The notes under the pieces: generated by a model
The model's database searches: none
The model's input: the letters and a program-made list of their open reading frames with translations, nothing else
Told to the model about the DNA's origin: nothing
Part shown: positions 5,855-9,568 of the stretch, one piece after another
Numbering within the stretch: position 1 is the stretch's first letter
How the letters are laid out: the number at the start of each line of letters is the position of its first letter
Assembly: GCA_964385995.1 (NCBI GenBank)
Contig: CAYLRF010000056.1
Coordinates: 1-9,568 of the forward strand
Length of the DNA: 9,568 bases
Direction of reading: 5' to 3'
Source of the DNA: CAYLRF01 sp964385995
Lineage (GTDB): Bacteria > Bacillota > Clostridia > Lachnospirales > Lachnospiraceae
Position numbers and translations under genes: made by a program

Positions 5855-8512
5855 ATGAATAGAGAAGCGCTTTTTAGTGACGGCACGGAAAATTACGTGA
5901 TTTTTAATGAGTCGGGTATAAATGACGCGGTTACCGTGCGGTTTCGCGCCGCGAAAGGGGACGTAAGGGCCGTATATCTCCTGGAGGAGCGCCCCGCGGC
6001 GGGAGGAGCAAGGGTGATACCTCGCGTAATGCGCCGCGCCCGCGCGGAGGGGATCTTTGATTACTACGAGATAAAAATCAAACTGAACGGCGAGGCCGAC
6101 ACGCAGGCGGCGAAAGAGTCCCTCCGGTACATATTCGAGGTCGAGGGGAAAGAGGAGGTCTGCTATTTTGACAGGGGCGGGGCAAACGTACACGCCGACA
6201 TGAGCCGCGCTTTTAAGATCATCCCAGGCTTTTCGACTCCGAAATGGGCAAAGGGCGCCGTCATGTATCAGATCTTCGTCGACAGGTTTTATAACGGCGA
6301 CCCCGAAAATGACGTGGAGGACGGGGAGTATTTTTATCTGGACGCGCCGAGTAGAAAGGTGAGCGACTGGAACCGGAGAGTCTGCCCGAACGGTGTAGGG
6401 GAGTTTTACGGAGGGGATCTCGCGGGAGTGATTGAAAAACTCGATTACCTCTCGGATCTCGGAGTCGAAGCCATCTACCTTAATCCCATTTTCGTATCCC
6501 CGTCAAACCACAAGTACGATGTGCAGGATTACGAGGCCGTCGATCCGCATTTCGGCGTTATAAAAAATGACGGGGGAGAGGATAAGGAGATTTTTTCGCA
6601 GCGGGATGGCTTTGGCCGTGAAAGGGACGCTAAGGAGAAAGAGGGCCGCGCGACGGAGTCACATCTCACTTCGGGGGAAGGCGCGATTGCGAGTAATGAG
6701 CGGGGATTTTGTGCGAAGGATAATTCACACGCGATAAAATACCGAATTCGCACCACGGATCCGGAGAATCTTAAAGAGAGCAATCTTCTCTTTTCGCGTC
6801 TTGTGAGTGAGGCGCATAAGCGCGGCATAAAGGTCATCTTAGACGGCGTTTTCAATCACTGCGGCTCGTTTTCAAAGTGGCTTGATAAGGAGCGGATCTA
6901 TGAGGCCGCGGGTGTCCTCACTAAGGGCGCCGCGATCGACCCCGAAAGCCCTTACAGATCTTATTTCAAGTTCCAAAACACGGGTGAAAAGAACACAGAC
7001 GAAAAAGGCACGGACGAAAAAGATGCGGGCGAAAAAAACGCAGACGAAAAAGACGGGAGTGAAAAAAGCGCAGACGAAGAAAACGCGTGCGCAAAAGCCG
7101 GGAGTGAAAAAAGCGGCGGCGTAAAAGGCGGCTCAGGTATCGGCACCTACGAGGGATGGTGGCAGCATGATACTTTGCCGAAGTTAAATTACGAGGCGAG
7201 CGGAGAGCTTGAAAATTATATTTTGGGGATCGCGCGCAAATGGCTTCTTCCCCCCTATGACGCGGACGGATGGAGACTGGACGTCGCGGCGGATTTGGGA
7301 CACAGCGCCGATTACAACCACAGTTTCTGGAAAAAGTTCAGAAAGGCCGTAAAAGACACGAAGCCGGATGCCTTTATTTTGGCCGAGCATTACGGGGACC
7401 CTTCCGACTGGCTTTCGGGCGATGAGTGGGACAGCGTGATGAATTACGACGCGTTCATGGATCCCGTGAGCCTATATCTTACCGGCATGGAAAAACATTC
7501 GGGGGCGTATGACCCGGGGCTTATCGGAAACGCAGAAGTATTTATACGCGTCATCACCGAAAATATGATCCGTATGCCGCAGGAGTCACTCATGTGCGCC
7601 ATGAACGAGATCTCGAACCACGATCATTCGCGGTTTCTCACGAGGACGACGCATAAGGTGGGGCGATCCGCCGAGCTCGGATATGACGCCGCGAGCGAGG
7701 GCGCGAACGAAGCCGTGATGAGGCAGGCCGTTATCATGCAGATGACGTGGCCGGGAGCGCCGACTGTCTATTACGGTGACGAGGCGGGCCTTGCGGGATT
7801 CACCGATCCGGATAACCGCAGACCTTATCCGTGGGGACGGGAAAATGCCCGTCTTATCGCGTTTCATAAGGACGCCATCCGTATGCGTAAACTTAGCCCG
7901 GCGCTGACAAAAGGTTCCCTTCTCATACTGGGCGCGGACGGGAGCGCACTCATGTACGGAAGGATGACGCGCGGTGAGAAAATAGCCGTCGCCGTAAATC
8001 CCTCCGCGGACGAAAAGACGGTTTCGATACCTGTGTGGCGGATAGAAGTGCCCGACGGCGCCGTCATGACCCCGATTATGTATACATGTGAGGAGGGGTA
8101 CGAGGCGTCTTTCGGGGGGCGGGACGGCTCCAGCGCGGGCGTCCCGACGTCAGGTGAACGCTTGACAGGCGATGACGGACAGCCGGGAAGTATCGGCACG
8201 GGCGAAGACGAATCAGGAGGCTTCGCAGAGGGTGTCCCGACGGCGGATGAACGCGCGTCAGGCGATGACGTACATCCGGGAAGTATCGGCTCGGACGAAG
8301 ACGAAACAGGAGGTTTCACGGCGGACGTCCCGACGTCAGGTGAACGCTTGACAGGAGATGACGGACAGTCGGGAAGTGTCGGCTCGGGCGAGAACGGAAC
8401 GTGCGATTTCGCGGCGAGCGGTTCCCTGACGGAATGTCCCGTGAGAGATGGCCGCGTGACACTGCGGATGGGAGCGTACTCGGCCGCGGTGCTGAAGTTT
8501 ACATCAGGGTGA
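5855..8512 (+). CDS. GH13 alpha-glucan hydrolase, neopullulanase/cyclomaltodextrinase-like, with repeat insertions
   Basis: This retaining alpha-glucosidic hydrolase of the alpha-amylase clan probably acts in the cytoplasm on maltodextrins, cyclodextrins or pullulan fragments; no signal peptide or membrane helix is seen. Residues 1 to about 115 resemble the N-terminal beta-sandwich (CBM34 type) of GH13_20 enzymes. The barrel starts near 135 (MYQIFVDRFYNGDP). Conserved regions are DGVFNH (330-335), LPKLN (441-445), WRLDVA with nucleophile D476, ILAEHYGD with acid/base E511, and SNHDHSR with D590. A C-terminal beta domain follows from about 670. At 885 residues it is far longer than the usual 580-700, through three insertions: a hydrophilic linker at about 237-292, ten 5-residue repeats at 377-426 and three 31-residue repeats at 762-854. 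All catalytic residues remain. The ATG at 5855 fits the family N-terminus, though the ribosome site is poor. Substrate specificity is uncertain. Confidence 0.92.
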   Translation: MNREALFSDGTENYVIFNESGINDAVTVRFRAAKGDVRAVYLLEERPAAGGARVIPRVMRRARAEGIFDYYEIKIKLNGEADTQAAKESLRYIFEVEGKEEVCYFDRGGANVHADMSRAFKIIPGFSTPKWAKGAVMYQIFVDRFYNGDPENDVEDGEYFYLDAPSRKVSDWNRRVCPNGVGEFYGGDLAGVIEKLDYLSDLGVEAIYLNPIFVSPSNHKYDVQDYEAVDPHFGVIKNDGGEDKEIFSQRDGFGRERDAKEKEGRATESHLTSGEGAIASNERGFCAKDNSHAIKYRIRTTDPENLKESNLLFSRLVSEAHKRGIKVILDGVFNHCGSFSKWLDKERIYEAAGVLTKGAAIDPESPYRSYFKFQNTGEKNTDEKGTDEKDAGEKNADEKDGSEKSADEENACAKAGSEKSGGVKGGSGIGTYEGWWQHDTLPKLNYEASGELENYILGIARKWLLPPYDADGWRLDVAADLGHSADYNHSFWKKFRKAVKDTKPDAFILAEHYGDPSDWLSGDEWDSVMNYDAFMDPVSLYLTGMEKHSGAYDPGLIGNAEVFIRVITENMIRMPQESLMCAMNEISNHDHSRFLTRTTHKVGRSAELGYDAASEGANEAVMRQAVIMQMTWPGAPTVYYGDEAGLAGFTDPDNRRPYPWGRENARLIAFHKDAIRMRKLSPALTKGSLLILGADGSALMYGRMTRGEKIAVAVNPSADEKTVSIPVWRIEVPDGAVMTPIMYTCEEGYEASFGGRDGSSAGVPTSGERLTGDDGQPGSIGTGEDESGGFAEGVPTADERASGDDVHPGSIGSDEDETGGFTADVPTSGERLTGDDGQSGSVGSGENGTCDFAASGSLTECPVRDGRVTLRMGAYSAAVLKFTSG
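6983..7132 (+). repeat. 10 x 15-bp in-frame tandem repeat in the GH13 domain B loop
   Basis: Ten consecutive 15-base units encode a 5-residue pattern x-E-K-x-x: GEKNT, DEKGT, DEKDA, GEKNA, DEKDG, SEKSA, DEENA, CAKAG, SEKSG, GVKGG (residues 377-426). The middle units are closest to one another and the last ones degenerate. The array sits between SYFKFQ and GTYEGWW, in the loop joining conserved regions I and V, where homologues have only a short connection. The product is highly charged, with alternating acidic and lysine residues. Confidence 0.95.
8138..8416 (+). repeat. 3 x 93-bp in-frame tandem repeat in the GH13 C-terminal domain
   Basis: Three head-to-tail units of exactly 93 bases (8138-8230, 8231-8323, 8324-8416) encode 31-residue repeats, residues 762-854. 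Each opens with a VPT motif (GVPTSGER, GVPTADER, DVPTSGER), continues TGDDGQPGSIG or a variant, and ends in an acidic G/E/D patch with GGF or CDF. Units one and three agree best in the first half. The stretch is Gly-, Asp- and Ser-rich and interrupts the C-terminal beta domain between MYTCEEGYEASF and CPVRDGRVTLRMGAYSA. Confidence 0.96.
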
Positions 8513-8543
8513 AAGAATTAAAAAAAACGAAACGGAGTTTTAT

Positions 8544-9566
8544 ATGACACAGACAAGGACACATTATTTGATAGATTTTGAGAATGTACATGAGGAGGGG
8601 CTCTCAGGCTCGGAGACATTGGGCGGCAATGATTACGTCCATCTTTTCTCGACCAGAAACGCCCCGAAGATCAGCATACAGAAGCTGACGAGTTTTAACG
8701 CGGTAAATCTCTACTCGCATGCGATACCGGCGGGGAAACAGTCGCTTGACATGCACCTCGTATCATATCTGGGGTATCTTATCGGTATGGACGGCGGGAA
8801 GGATTCGCACTACATAATCGTAAGCAAAGACACCGACTACGACAATGTCATCGCGTTTTGGAAGGGAGAGGGCGTCGGATACATATCGCGGCAGGACACG
8901 ATAGTTCCGGAGCCGAAGAAAAAGTCAAGGCTCTCTTTTAAAAATATCATAAAGCCGGGCGCGGCGAAAAAGCAGTCACAGGCTGATGCGTCCAAGAAGC
9001 AGTCACAGGCTGACACGGCAAAACATCAGACGCCAAATGACGCAAGCAAACATCAGACGCAGGCTGAAGCGTTCAAAAGACAGTCACCAACTGATGTGAA
9101 CTTAAAGCGGTCACAGTCTGACACGACACAAAGACAGTCACAGACCGACGCGGCCGGACATCAGGCACAGGCGGACGCGGGAAAAAGGCATACACAGACG
9201 GGAGGAAAAAGATATACAAAGTCTGACGCAAATGGGGTCGTAAATCGTACTCACGTCTCCGCAACGGCGCAAAATCAGGGGTCGGAAACGTCAAGTCCTT
9301 CCTCCCCCGCGAATAAGGACGTCTCCGCCACAGTAAGCGGGGCCGTGAGAATCCCGCAGTTAAAATGTCAGTTTAATTCGCGGGTTCAAAGAGCCCTAAG
9401 CGCGGCGGGATTTAATCAGGCGACCATCTCCAAGGTGGCTTCGACAGCCGCGAAGCATTTCGGTGAGGAGCCGAAAGAACACTTAAGAGACGACTTAAAT
9501 TCGTTTGATAACGCGCAGACGATCTACGATGTGATAAGCCCGATTCTGACTGAGTACAAACGCTGA
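8544..9566 (+). CDS. PIN-like domain protein with repetitive linker, putative nuclease
   Basis: This is a 340-residue protein of unknown cellular role. Residues 1 to about 120 resemble a PIN/NYN-like fold of the kind I associate with the PIN_7 family. They include YLIDFENV with D11, HLFSTRNAPKIS, SLDMHLVSYLGYLIG with D69, and YIIVSKDTDYDNVIAFW with D96, D98 and D100. These acidic positions fit a metal-dependent ribonuclease site, but activity is inferred. Residues 142 to about 233 form a basic/polar linker of 9-residue repeats. A low-complexity Ser/Thr/Asn stretch follows. Residues about 266-340 form a compact, probably helical C-terminal domain (FNSRVQRALSAAGFNQATIS) that I do not recognise with certainty. 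CGGAG (8533-8537), 6 bases before the ATG, supports the start. The gene lies 31 bases after the GH13 stop and is complete, ending two bases before the window edge. No signal peptide or membrane helix is seen. Confidence 0.8.
   Translation: MTQTRTHYLIDFENVHEEGLSGSETLGGNDYVHLFSTRNAPKISIQKLTSFNAVNLYSHAIPAGKQSLDMHLVSYLGYLIGMDGGKDSHYIIVSKDTDYDNVIAFWKGEGVGYISRQDTIVPEPKKKSRLSFKNIIKPGAAKKQSQADASKKQSQADTAKHQTPNDASKHQTQAEAFKRQSPTDVNLKRSQSDTTQRQSQTDAAGHQAQADAGKRHTQTGGKRYTKSDANGVVNRTHVSATAQNQGSETSSPSSPANKDVSATVSGAVRIPQLKCQFNSRVQRALSAAGFNQATISKVASTAAKHFGEEPKEHLRDDLNSFDNAQTIYDVISPILTEYKR
8967..9209 (+). repeat. About nine 27-bp in-frame tandem repeats in the PIN-like protein linker
   Basis: Units start every 27 bases from 8967 and encode KKQSQADAS, KKQSQADTA, KHQTPNDAS, KHQTQAEAF, KRQSPTDVN, LKRSQSDTT, QRQSQTDAA, GHQAQADAG and a degenerate KRHTQTGGK. 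A possible tenth remnant, RYTKSDAN, follows. The pattern is basic-basic-Q-S/T-Q-x-D-x-x. It joins the nuclease-like domain to the C-terminal domain. Units one and two are almost identical, which suggests recent duplication. Confidence 0.93.
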
Positions 9567-9568
9567 TT

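Noticed and set aside
6882..7124. Overlapping + frame reading of 80 residues, very Lys/Thr-rich
   Set aside because: It is the 15-bp repeat of the GH13 gene read in another frame. The lysine richness follows from the repeat, and the frame has no ribosome site or family match.
7864..8319. Minus-strand reading of 151 residues with Ser/Pro-rich repeats
   Set aside because: It is the antisense of the 93-bp repeats in the GH13 gene. The repetition is inherited from the coding strand, and no independent gene signals are present.
8544..9566. PIN-like protein as a VapC-type toxin of a toxin-antitoxin pair
   Set aside because: It is much longer than VapC, has a repeat linker and an extra domain, and no small antitoxin gene precedes it.

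Overview
The window looks like core chromosome of a moderately GC-rich Firmicute, most likely a clostridial (Lachnospiraceae-like) anaerobe. The grounds are gene order and protein character: a tilS-hpt-ftsH cluster, typical of Firmicutes, lies directly downstream of the end of a bacterial F-type ATP synthase operon. It is followed by an intracellular GH13 enzyme and a PIN-like protein of a type I associate with gut clostridia. The taxonomic call is inference. All seven supported genes are on the + strand, and I see no RNA gene, mobile element, CRISPR array or convincing terminator.

Layout. Bases 1-968 are the 3' two-thirds of atpD (F1 beta). A 198-base non-coding stretch precedes atpC (1167-1571, F1 epsilon). 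tilS (1582-3214, tRNA-Ile lysidine synthetase) follows closely but is interrupted by a 100-N assembly gap, which the flanking sequence suggests is artificial. Then come a degenerate intergenic tandem repeat, hpt (3338-3862), and ftsH (3896-5740, TTG start). A spacer with three copies of a short motif leads to a large GH13 neopullulanase/cyclomaltodextrinase-like gene (5855-8512) and a PIN-like putative ribonuclease (8544-9566).

The genes cover energy conservation (atpD, atpC), AUA-codon decoding (tilS), purine salvage (hpt), membrane proteolysis (ftsH), alpha-glucan use (GH13) and an unassigned RNA- or DNA-related role (PIN-like). Same-strand order and mostly short gaps fit one or a few overlapping transcription units. 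I could not place promoters with confidence.

The unusual feature is repeat expansion rather than gene content. The GH13 gene has two unrelated in-frame tandem repeats (10 x 15 bp and 3 x 93 bp). The next gene has a third (about 9 x 27 bp). TilS has low-complexity loops, one at the gap. At least two intergenic spacers hold degenerate repeats built on a TTTTAAG core. I found no clear new multi-gene system; the best candidates for follow-up are the PIN-like protein with its repetitive basic/polar linker and this locus-wide tendency to expand repeats.
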